Source of the DNA: an uncultured Blautia sp.
GTDB lineage: Bacteria; Bacillota; Clostridia; Lachnospirales; Lachnospiraceae
Length of the DNA: 64,000 bases
Assembly: GCA_958367245.1 (NCBI GenBank)
Contig: CATXEA010000001.1
Coordinates: 62,001-126,000, forward strand
Direction of reading: 5' to 3'
In this document: one piece after another, positions 1-9,197 of the stretch
Layout of the letters: each line of letters opens with the position of its first letter
Position numbering within the stretch: position 1 is the first letter of the stretch
The notes under the pieces: generated by a model
Seen by the model: only the letters and a program-made list of their open reading frames with translations
Database searches by the model: none
What the model was told of the DNA's origin: nothing
Program-made: the position numbers and the translations under genes

Positions 1-2366
1 TACGCAACAGAGGGTTCCTGATTCTGACGACTGTCTTGCTGGCTGCAAATCTGATGCTGTTTTTTTATCGTCAGCAGACAGTACACAGAAATTGGCTGTA
101 CAGCGTATCTTATTATAAGGAATATCAGCAAAAGATAGCCGGTATGGATGTGCAGGAAACAGATGCCTTCCTTATGGAGGAAACCGTAAAGCTGGGGGAT
201 TTCCAGACTATCCGCCAGGCGCTGGATGGCGAGATTCCGGAAGAAATACTGGAATTTCTGGAAATGGATAATCCCGGTATCCTGGAGGAGTTCCGAAACT
301 CCGAATATGCAGATTCACCAAAGAAGCTGGAAGGGCGGATGACAGCCGCAGGAGAGCTTCAAAGACAGATGGCGTATATCAGGGCATATCCGGAGTACAT
401 TGCTTCTATTCGGGATAATTTTGAAGATATGAAAAAGAATTCCTTCTATGACGGCAGACCATACCAGAAAAGACTTGGAGAAAAAATGGTGGCAGATTTT
501 GCAGGTCTGGAAAAGCTGCCTCTTGAGCCGGGACCGGAATATGGAATTCTTTCTGTACTGGAAAATACTTCGGCAGATGCTTTTTTGTTGATCCTGGTTA
601 TTTATGTGTGTACGGTGAGCATTGTACCGGAAAAAAACAGAAATCTTTTTGGGCTGTTAAAAAGTACAAGGTACGGGCGGCTCAAACTGGCTGTTGTCAA
701 ATTTTCGGCAATAGCTGTGACCACGGTTTTCCTGTGTGTGCTTTTTTATGGAAGCCTTTGGGTAAGTTCCTCCTTCCTGTATGGGCTCGAAGCTCTGGAG
801 CGGCCGGTTCAGTCATTGGAATTGATGAAAGGTAATTGCCGTCTTTTGACGGTGGGCGGCTTTCTGTTTGACAGTTATCTCAGGACTACAGTGGGGATGG
901 TTGTTCTTGCCTGGTGTGCTTCCTGTGTACTTCTGGTTATGAAAGGGGCGCTGAGCGGGATAGGAAGTCTTCTGGCAGCATCTGCTTGTTTTCTGTTTCT
1001 TCATCAGATGGTTTCACCTCTGGCAGGATATTCCTGGCTTCACTTTATAAATCCGGTGCAATGGTTTTTAAGAACAGAGGAATATGGAAGCTATCAGACA
1101 GTTCCTTTTTTCGGCATACCAGTAAGAACCATGGGATTAAACCAGTTGCTTATGTGTGGTTTACTGGTCCTGTTTCTTGCAGCAGGCATCTATGTCATAT
1201 GTGCATGTTCCCTGAAAGCGGCAAATCGGGACAGGCGTATGCTTCAGAAGGTTTTTGAAAGAATCGGAGATGCAATGCCCTGTTCCGGGAACCTGTTTTT
1301 CAGAGAAAGCTGGAAACAATTTATAAAAAATAAAGTATTATTGCTTCTGCTGTTTTCTCTTTTGGGGATTGCTTTGTCTGTAGAAAGAACGCCTGTGAAC
1401 CGTGAAAAGAAAGAACAGCAGTACCGGGACTATATCGAAGCTTTTCAAGGCCCGGTAAGTGAAAAAACTATGGATCTGATCAGTAAAGAAAGGGAGCGGA
1501 TCTATGAGCTGCAGCAAAAACTGGCTGTTATGGAAGAGCAAATGCAAAAAGGAGAGATAACAGAGGAAAAATACCTCTCCGTAAGTGCCGTAGTGGAAAG
1601 TCAGACAGAGAAGCTGGAGCCTCTGGAACGGGTGGCAGCCCAGGCAGAAGAGCTTCTGCAATATGAAAGAGAGACAGGGATCCGGCTTTTTCTTACAGAT
1701 GAGCTGGTTGGAGAGTTTTTGTTTGGTCAGAGAGGATATGACCAGCGCAAAGGCATACTGGTAATGGCATTTCTGGTTTTTCTGCTGTCGGGGATATTTC
1801 CGGGAGAACAGAAAAATGGAATGATAAACCTTATAAGGACATCGAAACAGGGAGGAGCGCCGTTGTTTTTGTCGAAGTATATTCTGGGGATTTGTCTTTG
1901 TATCCCTCTGGGGGCAGGGGCGGTGGCAGTGAAGCTTCTTTCGGCTGATCTTCTTTATGGTTTTTCAAAATGGAACATACCTGCTCAGAGCTTTATAAAC
2001 GCCAGAGGAATGGAAAGTCCCTTCTCTCTTATGGAGCTGTGTGTGTTATCCGGGTTATTGGAAGTTTTTGCACTGTGCTGTATTTCAGTCATTTACATAT
2101 CCCTTTCCCTGTGGATGAAAAATCAGTTTTATGCGATCCTGGCAGGAGGCGCTTTTTTCGTTCTGCCATTGGTATTGGGCGGAACTGGCGTATCTTTCCC
2201 CTGGGAGTATACAGGAAACAGGGTGTTCTTTATGATAAGCTCTGTGGCAGGACAGGGAATGTGGAGACAGGCTGCGTATATGCTGTGTCTTTTACTGACA
2301 ATGACAGGAACGGTAGCTCTGGCATGGAGAAAATATTGTAACAGAAACTGGAGGGGGATAAAATGA
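1..2366 (+). CDS. ABC transporter permease (5' end cut by window)
   Basis: Membrane subunit of an ABC exporter, paired with the ATPase that follows. The frame is open from base 3 with no stop, so the gene starts before the window; a TTG at 36 is only an internal possibility. About 787 residues are visible. There is one N-terminal membrane segment, a hydrophilic extracellular-like domain of about 160 residues, a cluster of about six membrane segments, then a second half that repeats the plan: one segment near codon 440, a Glu/Lys-rich stretch likely to form a coiled coil (codons about 470-560), and another membrane cluster. This two-half layout is typical of large lantibiotic/bacitracin-type or ABC-2 permeases. 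The stop overlaps the next start as ATGA, so the two are translationally coupled. Substrate unknown. Confidence 0.8.
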   Translation, partial: RNRGFLILTTVLLAANLMLFFYRQQTVHRNWLYSVSYYKEYQQKIAGMDVQETDAFLMEETVKLGDFQTIRQALDGEIPEEILEFLEMDNPGILEEFRNSEYADSPKKLEGRMTAAGELQRQMAYIRAYPEYIASIRDNFEDMKKNSFYDGRPYQKRLGEKMVADFAGLEKLPLEPGPEYGILSVLENTSADAFLLILVIYVCTVSIVPEKNRNLFGLLKSTRYGRLKLAVVKFSAIAVTTVFLCVLFYGSLWVSSSFLYGLEALERPVQSLELMKGNCRLLTVGGFLFDSYLRTTVGMVVLAWCASCVLLVMKGALSGIGSLLAASACFLFLHQMVSPLAGYSWLHFINPVQWFLRTEEYGSYQTVPFFGIPVRTMGLNQLLMCGLLVLFLAAGIYVICACSLKAANRDRRMLQKVFERIGDAMPCSGNLFFRESWKQFIKNKVLLLLLFSLLGIALSVERTPVNREKKEQQYRDYIEAFQGPVSEKTMDLISKERERIYELQQKLAVMEEQMQKGEITEEKYLSVSAVVESQTEKLEPLERVAAQAEELLQYERETGIRLFLTDELVGEFLFGQRGYDQRKGILVMAFLVFLLSGIFPGEQKNGMINLIRTSKQGGAPLFLSKYILGICLCIPLGAGAVAVKLLSADLLYGFSKWNIPAQSFINARGMESPFSLMELCVLSGLLEVFALCCISVIYISLSLWMKNQFYAILAGGAFFVLPLVLGGTGVSFPWEYTGNRVFFMISSVAGQGMWRQAAYMLCLLLTMTGTVALAWRKYCNRNWRGIK

Positions 2367-3259
2367 AGTTGGAAATATGTGGGATTTCAAAGAGCTACGG
2401 GAAAGGCAAGAAAGCGTTGGATTGCTTTTGGGCAGAGCTGACACCCGGAGTCTACGGGCTTCTGGGACCTAACGGCGCCGGAAAATCGACCCTTATGAAC
2501 ATCCTCACCGGAAATCTTCAGCCGGATGAAGGGGAGATCCTTGTAGATGGACAGTCTGTAAAGGAAATGGGAAAAGATTACAGGGCTATTCTGGGATATA
2601 TGCCCCAGCAGCAGGGGCTTTATGATAATTTTACGGCAATGGAATTTCTCCGGTATTTTGCGGCTCTGAAGGCAATCCCCAAAAAAGAAGCAAAAAAACG
2701 CATTGACAAGCTTCTGAAAATAGTAAATCTGGAAGAAGTCAGACACAGGAAAGTAGGCGGATTTTCCGGAGGAATGAAGCAGAGGGTTCTTTTGGCGCAG
2801 GCTTTGTTAAACGATCCTAAGATACTTATTTTGGATGAGCCGACAGCGGGACTGGATCCAAGAGAACGAATCCGCATCAGAAACCATATCAGCGAGATTT
2901 CCCAGGACAAAATCATACTTCTTGCAACCCATGTGGTAAGTGATGTAGAGTGTATAGCAAAAGAAATCCTTTTGATAAAAAACGGGACATTACTGAAAAG
3001 CAAAAGACCGGAGGAATTGCTCAAAAGCATGGAAGGGGTTGTGTGGGAAACCGGGGTTTCGGCTGATAAGCTGCCCCTTCTGGAAAAGGAGTGCCTCGTC
3101 AGCAACGTCCATGTGGCAAAGGATGGGTTGAAAGTGCGGCTGCTGGGAACGAAAAAAGAACTTGAAACGAAACTTCAAACACTTTTGGAAAAGGAAAGTA
3201 TAGAACTTGAATTTGCGGAAGCAAATCTGGAAGATGTTTATCTGTGGGAAACAAACTGA
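2363..3259 (+). CDS. ABC transporter ATP-binding protein
   Basis: ATPase that powers the upstream permease. Of 298 residues, the Walker A GPNGAGKS is at 35-42, a Q-loop PQQQG near 81, the signature FSGGMKQ at 134-140, the Walker B ILILDEP at 154-160 and the switch histidine at 190, so every catalytic element of the family is present. The C-terminal 90 residues after the nucleotide-binding domain are variable, as in exporter ATPases of the antibiotic/peptide type. The start ATG overlaps the permease stop by four bases. A hairpin at 3312-3356 probably ends this transcript. The cargo cannot be read from the sequence. Confidence 0.9.
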   Translation: MKLEICGISKSYGKGKKALDCFWAELTPGVYGLLGPNGAGKSTLMNILTGNLQPDEGEILVDGQSVKEMGKDYRAILGYMPQQQGLYDNFTAMEFLRYFAALKAIPKKEAKKRIDKLLKIVNLEEVRHRKVGGFSGGMKQRVLLAQALLNDPKILILDEPTAGLDPRERIRIRNHISEISQDKIILLATHVVSDVECIAKEILLIKNGTLLKSKRPEELLKSMEGVVWETGVSADKLPLLEKECLVSNVHVAKDGLKVRLLGTKKELETKLQTLLEKESIELEFAEANLEDVYLWETN

Positions 3260-3311
3260 TGGGAATTCTTCGGAAGAGTTTCCACCGGGGAGAAGCCATC
3301 GTTGATTTACG

Positions 3312-3356
3312 GGGCTGCTGACGATATAATAAGGATGTCAGCAGCTCCGGTTCTTT
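3312..3356 (+). terminator. probable rho-independent terminator after ABC operon
   Basis: A perfect GCTGCTGAC / GTCAGCAGC stem (3314-3322 with 3337-3345) is followed by a short T-rich run. It lies between the ABC ATPase and the next gene. The T-run is short, so termination may be partial. Confidence 0.6.
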
Positions 3357-3408
3357 TGGGGAAAAGGAGCGGTTACTGTTATTTTGGTTAAAATTAAGGA
3401 GAAAATCA

Positions 3409-4152
3409 ATGATTTTGTATTTCACAGGAACAGGAAACAGTCGATTTATTGCAGAGGAAATTGCCAGAGAAACCGGCGAAGAGATGGTTTGTATAAATGA
3501 AAAGATAAAAGCAGGAGAAGCTGGTGACATTACAGTGTCAGGCAATCTGATTATTGTTACGCCTACTTATGCGTGGAGAATTCCTAAGCTGGTCAGAGAA
3601 TGGATTTTACAGAGGAAATTCACTGATGTACAAAGGGTGTGGTTTGTAATGAACTGCGGAGATTCCGTTGGCAGTGCGGATAAATACAATCAGAAACTGT
3701 GCGTGGAAAAAGGGTGGACATACATGGGAACCATGCAGATTACCATGCCGGAAAACTATATCGCCATGTTTCCGGTACCGGCTCCGGAAGAGTCCAAAAG
3801 AATCATAGAGGCAGCCGTTCCTGTGATAAAGAGCGCAATTACCTGTATTCAGTGTGAAAAAGAATTTCCGGAACCCAAACATCATTTACAGGATAGTTTT
3901 TTGAGCGGATTTGTCAATCAAATATTTTATCCTCTGTTTGTAAAAGCAGATCCCTTTTGGGCAAAGGAAACCTGTATTGGTTGTGGTAAGTGTGAACGGC
4001 TTTGCCCGTTAAATAACATCAGGATAAAAAACGGAAAACCTGTCTGGGGGAAAAACTGTACACATTGTATGGCATGTATCTCAGCTTGTCCCAAAGAAGC
4101 GATTGAATACGGGAAGAAGAGCCTTGGTAAAAATCGTTATTATTATGAATAA
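3409..4152 (+). CDS. EFR1-type flavodoxin/ferredoxin protein
   Basis: Electron-transfer protein joining a flavodoxin-like N-terminal domain to a C-terminal double [4Fe-4S] ferredoxin. The N-terminus begins with a strand followed by TGTGNSRF, the FMN phosphate-binding loop of flavodoxins. The eight cluster ligands are C189, C192, C195, C199 and C217, C220, C223, C227, each set CxxCxxCxxxC. It is 247 residues and soluble. The fused layout matches the EFR1 ferrodoxin family of Clostridia, whose redox partners are mostly unknown. It stands alone between the ABC operon and an Rpn nuclease gene. Family assignment is firm, physiological role is not. Confidence 0.88.
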   Translation: MILYFTGTGNSRFIAEEIARETGEEMVCINEKIKAGEAGDITVSGNLIIVTPTYAWRIPKLVREWILQRKFTDVQRVWFVMNCGDSVGSADKYNQKLCVEKGWTYMGTMQITMPENYIAMFPVPAPEESKRIIEAAVPVIKSAITCIQCEKEFPEPKHHLQDSFLSGFVNQIFYPLFVKADPFWAKETCIGCGKCERLCPLNNIRIKNGKPVWGKNCTHCMACISACPKEAIEYGKKSLGKNRYYYE

Positions 4153-4203
4153 TATTGTAGAAATATGGATTTGAAGTTCGCAAATAAGGTGCTGTTTTTT
4201 GTT

Positions 4204-4231
4204 TTGATTTTTGGTAAAATAGAACTATAAG
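4204..4231 (+). promoter_or_regulatory. possible promoter for the Rpn-family gene
   Basis: TTGATT (4204-4209) and TATAAG (4226-4231) are separated by 16 bases. They lie in the AT-rich gap upstream of the Rpn-like gene, leaving a leader of about 105 bases. A match of this quality is common in AT-rich DNA. Confidence 0.4.
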
Positions 4232-4343
4232 GAGGACTACAGTTTTTCTACAAAGGATATAGTGATATAAACGGGAGAATACAAAAGAAGACATTTTCCA
4301 AATACAAAAGAGAGCGATTAAAAAAGGAAAAGGAAGTGTCTTT

Positions 4344-5210
4344 TTGAAGAATAACAAACAGGAAGATGCTATTATGAAAATGGGATTTGAGTTTTTTCGT
4401 GATACCATCTTAAAAACATTGGGGATTCCCTACGAATTTGTAAGTACCGGATTCACAGAATTGGTTGACCTGAACATCCAGACATTATATATGGATTTTA
4501 CGTTCCTGACCACAGAGGATTTTTATATTCATCTGGAGTTTCAGACAACAGATAAGGGAATTTCAGATTTACAGCGATTTCATGCATATGACGCAGTATA
4601 CTCTCATAAGACCGGAAAAAAAGTGATTACTTATGTAATATATTCCGGTGGAATTAAGAAAACCAGGGCGGAGTTGGATTGTGGCTTGTATACTTATCGT
4701 GTGAATCCGATTTATTTGCAGGACAAGAATGCAGATTTTGTATTTCGACGTTTGAAAGAAAAGCAGAAAAATGGGGAATTTCTTTCAGAAGCAGATTTTT
4801 CAAATTTATGTCTGACACCGCTTATGTCAGGAAACATGAGTAAAAAGGAAACCATAAAAGAAGCCATGCTTCTTGCCAGACAAAGCAGTTCTGCTGCCGC
4901 AGAAAAAACAACAGCTATGCTATACGCATTGGCGGACAAATTTCTGGATAACGAAGAACTGGAAGAAATAAAGGAGGTGGTCCGCATGACCAGATTGGGA
5001 CAGATGCTATTGGATGAAGGAATGGAACGAGGTATAGAAAAAGGAATGGAGTACGGTAAAGATGCAGGCCGTAAGAATATTATACTTCGTATGCTTTCCA
5101 AAAAACAGTATTCTTATGAAGAGATTGCAGATGTGGCAGAAATTACGGTAGAAGAAGTGAGACGGATAGAACAGGAGAGCGCAAAAGAAAATGACAGCTC
5201 CATGAAATGA
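4344..5210 (+). CDS. Rpn-family PD-(D/E)XK nuclease / putative transposase
   Basis: Member of the recombination-promoting nuclease (Rpn/YhgA, PD-(D/E)XK transposase-like) family; related proteins cut DNA and promote RecA-independent recombination. The core is readable: D51 in MDFTF, then HLEFQ carrying E65 and Q67, the D...ExQ form of the active site. The C-terminus repeats short Gly/Glu motifs (EGMERGIEKGMEYGK, about 225-240), the usual hallmark of this family's tail, followed by a short helical module resembling a small HTH. Length is 288 residues. It starts with TTG behind an AGGAAG site. These genes are often mobile and multicopy in gut Firmicutes; no terminal repeats are seen here. Confidence 0.82.
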   Translation: MKNNKQEDAIMKMGFEFFRDTILKTLGIPYEFVSTGFTELVDLNIQTLYMDFTFLTTEDFYIHLEFQTTDKGISDLQRFHAYDAVYSHKTGKKVITYVIYSGGIKKTRAELDCGLYTYRVNPIYLQDKNADFVFRRLKEKQKNGEFLSEADFSNLCLTPLMSGNMSKKETIKEAMLLARQSSSAAAEKTTAMLYALADKFLDNEELEEIKEVVRMTRLGQMLLDEGMERGIEKGMEYGKDAGRKNIILRMLSKKQYSYEEIADVAEITVEEVRRIEQESAKENDSSMK

Positions 5211-5231
5211 TAAAAGAATCCAAAAAAGGGG

Positions 5232-5259
5232 TTCAAATATTCCGAAATAATGTTACAAT
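5232..5259 (+). promoter_or_regulatory. likely promoter for phoH-ybeY
   Basis: TTCAAA (5232-5237) and TACAAT (5254-5259) with 16 bases between, about 65 bases before the PhoH start. Fits a housekeeping sigma promoter. Confidence 0.55.
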
Positions 5260-5323
5260 ATAGCCAACAGGCACAGCCTTTGCAGACTCAGGTTGCGCCA
5301 ATGAACAGAAAGGACATTATAGA

Positions 5324-6334
5324 ATGGCTAACAGCATTATTGAATTACACACAGAGGTTCCTGCTGATCAGGAAGCCAATGTTTTTGGACAGTTTGACGA
5401 ACATTTGAAGCTGATTGAGCGCACCCTGAATGTAACCGTGATTTCCAGAGACGGTATTTTAAAGATTCTCGGAAATGAACAGAGCGCTTCTCAGGCAAAA
5501 AAACTGATAGATGAACTTGTGGTTCTTGCGAAGAGGGGAAACACCATAACGAAACAGAATGTAACTTATGCCCTTTCTCTTGCCTTGGAGCAGAGAAATC
5601 AGGTTCTCACAGAGATTGATAAGGATTTTATCTGCAATACGATTCAGGGACGTCCCATTAAACCTAAAACACTGGGACAGAAAGACTATGTAGAGCAAAT
5701 CCGCAAAAAAATGATCGTATTCGGTGTGGGACCGGCCGGTACAGGTAAGACATACCTTGCAATGGCAATGGCAGTGACTGCCTTTCGAAATGAAGAAGTC
5801 AGCCGTATTATCCTGACCCGTCCTGCTATTGAGGCAGGAGAGAAGCTTGGTTTCCTGCCGGGAGATTTACAGAGCAAGGTAGACCCATATTTAAGACCTT
5901 TGTATGACGCTTTATATCAGATTATGGGAGCAGACAGTTTTGCCAAAAATATGGAGAGAGGTCTGATCGAAGTAGCGCCTCTTGCCTATATGCGAGGAAG
6001 AACTCTGGATAATGCCTTTATTATTCTCGATGAGGCCCAGAATACCACTCCGGCTCAGATGAAAATGTTCCTGACCCGTATCGGATTTGGCTCCAAGGTC
6101 ATTATCACCGGAGACGCCTCCCAGAAGGACCTTCCCAGAGATGCCGTATCCGGTCTTGATGTGGCAATGAAGGTCCTGCGAAAGATTGACGATATTGGTT
6201 TCTGTCAGCTCACCAGCAAGGATGTTGTCCGTCACCCGCTGGTACAGCAGATCGTACAGGCATATGATGAATACGAGAAGCGCCAGAAACCTGAAAAAAA
6301 CATAAGACGGAGAAATGGGGGTAATATAAGATGA
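5324..6334 (+). CDS. PhoH family protein
   Basis: P-loop NTPase of the PhoH family, cytoplasmic, often linked to RNA metabolism because its gene sits beside ybeY, as here. Walker A GPAGTGKT is at 136-143 and a Walker B-like FIILDEAQ near 231-238. The first 110 residues resemble a KH-like RNA-binding fold seen in PhoH proteins. Length 336 is normal. The start is ATG with AAAGGA nine bases upstream. The last codon overlaps the ybeY start (ATGA), so the two are coupled. The molecular substrate of PhoH proteins is still unsettled. Confidence 0.93.
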   Translation: MANSIIELHTEVPADQEANVFGQFDEHLKLIERTLNVTVISRDGILKILGNEQSASQAKKLIDELVVLAKRGNTITKQNVTYALSLALEQRNQVLTEIDKDFICNTIQGRPIKPKTLGQKDYVEQIRKKMIVFGVGPAGTGKTYLAMAMAVTAFRNEEVSRIILTRPAIEAGEKLGFLPGDLQSKVDPYLRPLYDALYQIMGADSFAKNMERGLIEVAPLAYMRGRTLDNAFIILDEAQNTTPAQMKMFLTRIGFGSKVIITGDASQKDLPRDAVSGLDVAMKVLRKIDDIGFCQLTSKDVVRHPLVQQIVQAYDEYEKRQKPEKNIRRRNGGNIR

Positions 6335-6825
6335 CATTTCAGATTGAGTACGAAACAGACAGAGAGCTGGGGATAGACGTAGCCGCACTTGCCAATCAGG
6401 TAGCTGAAAAAGTGCTGGAAACAGAAGGGTGTCCCTATGATGCACAGGTAAATCTGGTTATCACGGACAATGAAGAGATTAAACGGGTGAATACGGAATT
6501 TCGTAATATTCAGGCACCGACAGACGTACTTTCTTTCCCGATGATTCCTTTTGAGACTCCTGCTGATTACAGCATTGTGGAAGAGGATGAATCTTATTTT
6601 GATCTGGATACGGACGAGCTGCTGCTGGGAGACATTATGATTTCTGCTGATAAAGTCTTTGCGCAGGCAGAGGAATATGGTCACAGCGTAACAAGAGAAT
6701 TCTGTTTCCTTGTGGCGCACAGTATGCTTCATCTCCTTGGATACGACCATATGACGCCTGAGGAAGCATCTGTAATGGAGCGCAAACAGGCTGCTGTTTT
6801 AGAGGAACTTGGAATTACACGCTAG
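6331..6825 (+). CDS. ybeY: endoribonuclease YbeY (rRNA maturation)
   Basis: Zinc-dependent RNase needed for 16S rRNA 3'-end maturation and ribosome quality control. The family motif HX3HX5H is present as H130, H134 and H140 in HSMLHLLGYDH, and the VLSFP block precedes it. Length 164 is typical. Its start overlaps the phoH stop by four bases. A TATAAT at about 6839, just after its stop, may belong to a promoter for the next gene. Confidence 0.96.
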   Translation: MTFQIEYETDRELGIDVAALANQVAEKVLETEGCPYDAQVNLVITDNEEIKRVNTEFRNIQAPTDVLSFPMIPFETPADYSIVEEDESYFDLDTDELLLGDIMISADKVFAQAEEYGHSVTREFCFLVAHSMLHLLGYDHMTPEEASVMERKQAAVLEELGITR

Positions 6826-6883
6826 GAAAAGAAATATAGTATAATATCCGCAAAAGAATATGTAGGAATGGGAGGTTTTTACA

Positions 6884-7912
6884 TTGAGAAAGAAATTTGC
6901 AGGATTACTTACAGGTCTTCTTGTATTCTCTATGACAGGAAGTATGGTTTACGGAGCTGAAAATCTGGTGGAGATGGAACCGTCGGACCAGACGACAGTG
7001 ACAAGCTATCTTACAGGAGAACAGGTATCTGAGGCAGCAGGAAGAAGGCGGCCCGTAGCTGTTATGATGGGAAATAACCGTCCGGCAGTTCCGCAGAGCG
7101 GAATTTCCAGTGCAGGCGTAATCTATGAAGCGCCTGTAGAAGGCAATATGACCCGTCTGATGGCGATTTACGAAGATTATGATTCTCTTTCCCGAATCGG
7201 TTCCGTGCGAAGCTGCCGTGATTACTATCTTTTCTATGCCAATGAATTTGACGCCATATACAGTCATTTCGGACAGGCGGTTTATGCGCTGAAATATCTG
7301 GATCAGGGACTGATAGATAATTTAAACGGATTGAATATGGAAGGCACTGCCTATTTCAGGATTCCGGAGAGGAAAGCGCCTCACAACGCCTATGCAAGCG
7401 GAGACACTCTCAAAGCAGGCATTGAAGCAAAGGGATATCGCACCACATATAAAGAAGGCTACAATGGCCACTATCTTTTTGCGGAAGAAGGAACGGAGTT
7501 TGTTCCTGAGGGAGGAAGCAGCGCCAATGTTGTCCGCCTCGACAATTTCACAGATAACCATCCGTGGTTTGAGTACGACCAGAATACAAAGGAATACAGC
7601 CGTTATCAGTATGGGGAAGCTCAGATTGATGAGGCTACGGGAGAGCAGCTTACCTGTGACAATATTTTGCTCCAGTATTCTTCCTGGCAGCCCTATGACG
7701 CCAATGGCTATCTGAATGTGGACGCCGTTTCCGGCGGCTCGGGCAAATATATTACCCGGGGACAGGCTATGGACATCACATGGAAGAAAGACGGGGATTG
7801 GGGTATTACCCGTTATTACGACGCCAACGGCGAAGAAATCCGTCTGAACCGCGGGAAAACCTGGGTGGAGATTGTTCTTAACGATACCGTTGGATCCGTT
7901 ACTTATGAATGA
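6884..7912 (+). CDS. DUF3048 domain-containing exported protein (YerB-like)
   Basis: Secreted or wall-associated protein of the DUF3048 (YerB) family, function unknown. It has a signal peptide (MRKKF then a hydrophobic core, likely cut near residue 24 after VYG or shortly beyond). There is no lipobox cysteine, unlike several YerB lipoproteins. The N-terminal DUF3048 block RPVAVMMGNN is near residue 55, followed by an RIGSVRSCRDYY segment, and the C-terminal half is the second DUF3048 domain. It uses a TTG start placed by GGAGG at 6871. Probably monocistronic, ending at the terminator at 7930. Confidence 0.85.
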   Translation: MRKKFAGLLTGLLVFSMTGSMVYGAENLVEMEPSDQTTVTSYLTGEQVSEAAGRRRPVAVMMGNNRPAVPQSGISSAGVIYEAPVEGNMTRLMAIYEDYDSLSRIGSVRSCRDYYLFYANEFDAIYSHFGQAVYALKYLDQGLIDNLNGLNMEGTAYFRIPERKAPHNAYASGDTLKAGIEAKGYRTTYKEGYNGHYLFAEEGTEFVPEGGSSANVVRLDNFTDNHPWFEYDQNTKEYSRYQYGEAQIDEATGEQLTCDNILLQYSSWQPYDANGYLNVDAVSGGSGKYITRGQAMDITWKKDGDWGITRYYDANGEEIRLNRGKTWVEIVLNDTVGSVTYE

Positions 7913-7929
7913 GAATTATAAAATGACAG

Positions 7930-7967
7930 AGGCTGGTGTACGCTGAAAGGCTGCACCGGCTTTTTTT
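7930..7967 (+). terminator. rho-independent terminator
   Basis: AGGCTGGTGTA pairs with TGCACCGGCT (with G-U pairs) and is followed by seven Ts. Lies 17 bases after the DUF3048 gene. Confidence 0.75.
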
Positions 7968-8084
7968 CCTGAATGAAAAAAAGCAATAGACGGACGGAAA
8001 AAAATGTTGTAAGATAAAGAACAGTGCATCAGCCTTCAGACAGACTGACGACGAAAAATATTGTACTTAATGGAGCTTACAGAC

Positions 8085-8942
8085 ATGAATTATCGTGAAA
8101 GACTGAAAGATAAAAAACGTATTGTAATTAAAATCGGTTCTTCTTCCCTGACCCATCCGGAAACAGGAAGACTGAACCTGCGTAAAATAGAAATCCTTGT
8201 GCGCGAAATCAGCGATCTGCGCAATCAGGGGAAGGATGTAATCCTTGTTTCTTCCGGAGCTATTGCAACGGGAGTGGCTGCTCTTGGTATGAGTGAGAAG
8301 CCGAAGGAGCTTCAGGTGAAGCAGGCTTGCGCGGCAGTAGGGCAGGCAAGGCTTATGATGATTTATCAGAAGCTTTTTTCGGAATATAACCAGAGAGCTG
8401 CGCAGATTCTTATGACAAAGAATACTATGGTTAATAATCTGAACCGCAAAAATGCCCAGAATACCTTTAATGAGCTGCTGAGTCTGGGAGTTATTCCCAT
8501 TGTAAATGAGAACGACTCCATTTCAACTTATGAAATCCAGTCTCTGGAGAAATTCGGAGATAACGATACCCTCTCTGCAGTGGTAGCTGCCCTTGTACAT
8601 GCAGATCTCCTGATTCTGTTGTCTGACATTGACGGTCTTTTTACCGATGACCCTCATACGAATCCGGACGCCGAATTTATTGACCAGGTGGAGAATCTGG
8701 ATGACAAGTTACTAAATATGGGAAAAAATACTTCCTCAAGCAAGGTAGGAACCGGAGGAATGGCTACGAAGCTCACTGCAGCCAGAATCGCTTCGGCAGC
8801 AGGTGTGGATATGGTCATTGCAAACGGCGCAGATTTCCATGTGATTCACAAAATTACGGAGGGACGTAAATACGGAACCTTATTTGTCAGTGAAACAAAA
8901 GAAGAGATTTATCTCATTGACATCATAGACAAGCTTTTATAA
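8085..8942 (+). CDS. proB: glutamate 5-kinase
   Basis: First step of proline synthesis: ATP-dependent phosphorylation of glutamate to gamma-glutamyl phosphate. The amino-acid-kinase fold is evident from VIKIGSSSLT near the N-terminus, the SSGAIATGV glycine loop, VNENDS (glutamate/proline site), DIDGLFT and the GTGGMATK loop. The start is the ATG at 8085, with GGAG nine bases upstream; a TTG 24 bases earlier is in frame but has no ribosome site. At 285 residues it consists of the kinase domain only, lacking the C-terminal PUA domain of the longer bacterial enzymes. No proA lies in the window. Confidence 0.94.
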   Translation: MNYRERLKDKKRIVIKIGSSSLTHPETGRLNLRKIEILVREISDLRNQGKDVILVSSGAIATGVAALGMSEKPKELQVKQACAAVGQARLMMIYQKLFSEYNQRAAQILMTKNTMVNNLNRKNAQNTFNELLSLGVIPIVNENDSISTYEIQSLEKFGDNDTLSAVVAALVHADLLILLSDIDGLFTDDPHTNPDAEFIDQVENLDDKLLNMGKNTSSSKVGTGGMATKLTAARIASAAGVDMVIANGADFHVIHKITEGRKYGTLFVSETKEEIYLIDIIDKLL

Positions 8943-8972
8943 CATTGTTCATAAGAAAAGGAGATTAGTATC

Positions 8973-9197
8973 ATGGTAGATGACGCAAAAATTGCAAGAA
9001 TCAATGCCCTTGCACGTAAGTCCAAGGCAGAGGGGCTTACAGAAGAGGAGAAAAAAGAACAGGCTGCCCTGCGGCAGGAATTTCTTGCGGCAGTCCGCGG
9101 TAATTTACGGGCGCAGCTTAATAATATAAACATTCAGGAGAAGGATGGAAGCATCACCAATCTGGGAGAAAAATATGGAAACAAAAAAGGAAATTAG
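8973..9197 (+). CDS. DUF896 family protein (YnzC-like)
   Basis: Small cytoplasmic protein of 74 residues, mostly helical. The family pattern is clear: KIARINALARKSK, then GLTxEEKxEQ and LRQEFLAAVRGNLRAQL. Bacillus relatives (YnzC) have a two-helix fold and unknown function, with some described as SOS-linked. ATG start with AAGGAG nine bases upstream. It overlaps the following cyclo-ligase gene by 23 bases and follows proB by 30 bases, so the three probably share a transcript. Confidence 0.88.
   Translation: MVDDAKIARINALARKSKAEGLTEEEKKEQAALRQEFLAAVRGNLRAQLNNINIQEKDGSITNLGEKYGNKKGN

Noticed and set aside
5230..5245. GGGGTTCAAAT resembling a tRNA T-arm
   Set aside because: No acceptor or anticodon arms fold around it and the T-arm stem does not close; it is the -35 region of the phoH promoter.
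7968..8084. T-box or riboswitch before proB
   Set aside because: The gap shows no T-box core sequence or long stem set; only a terminator and a weak promoter-like match (TAGACG/TAAGAT).
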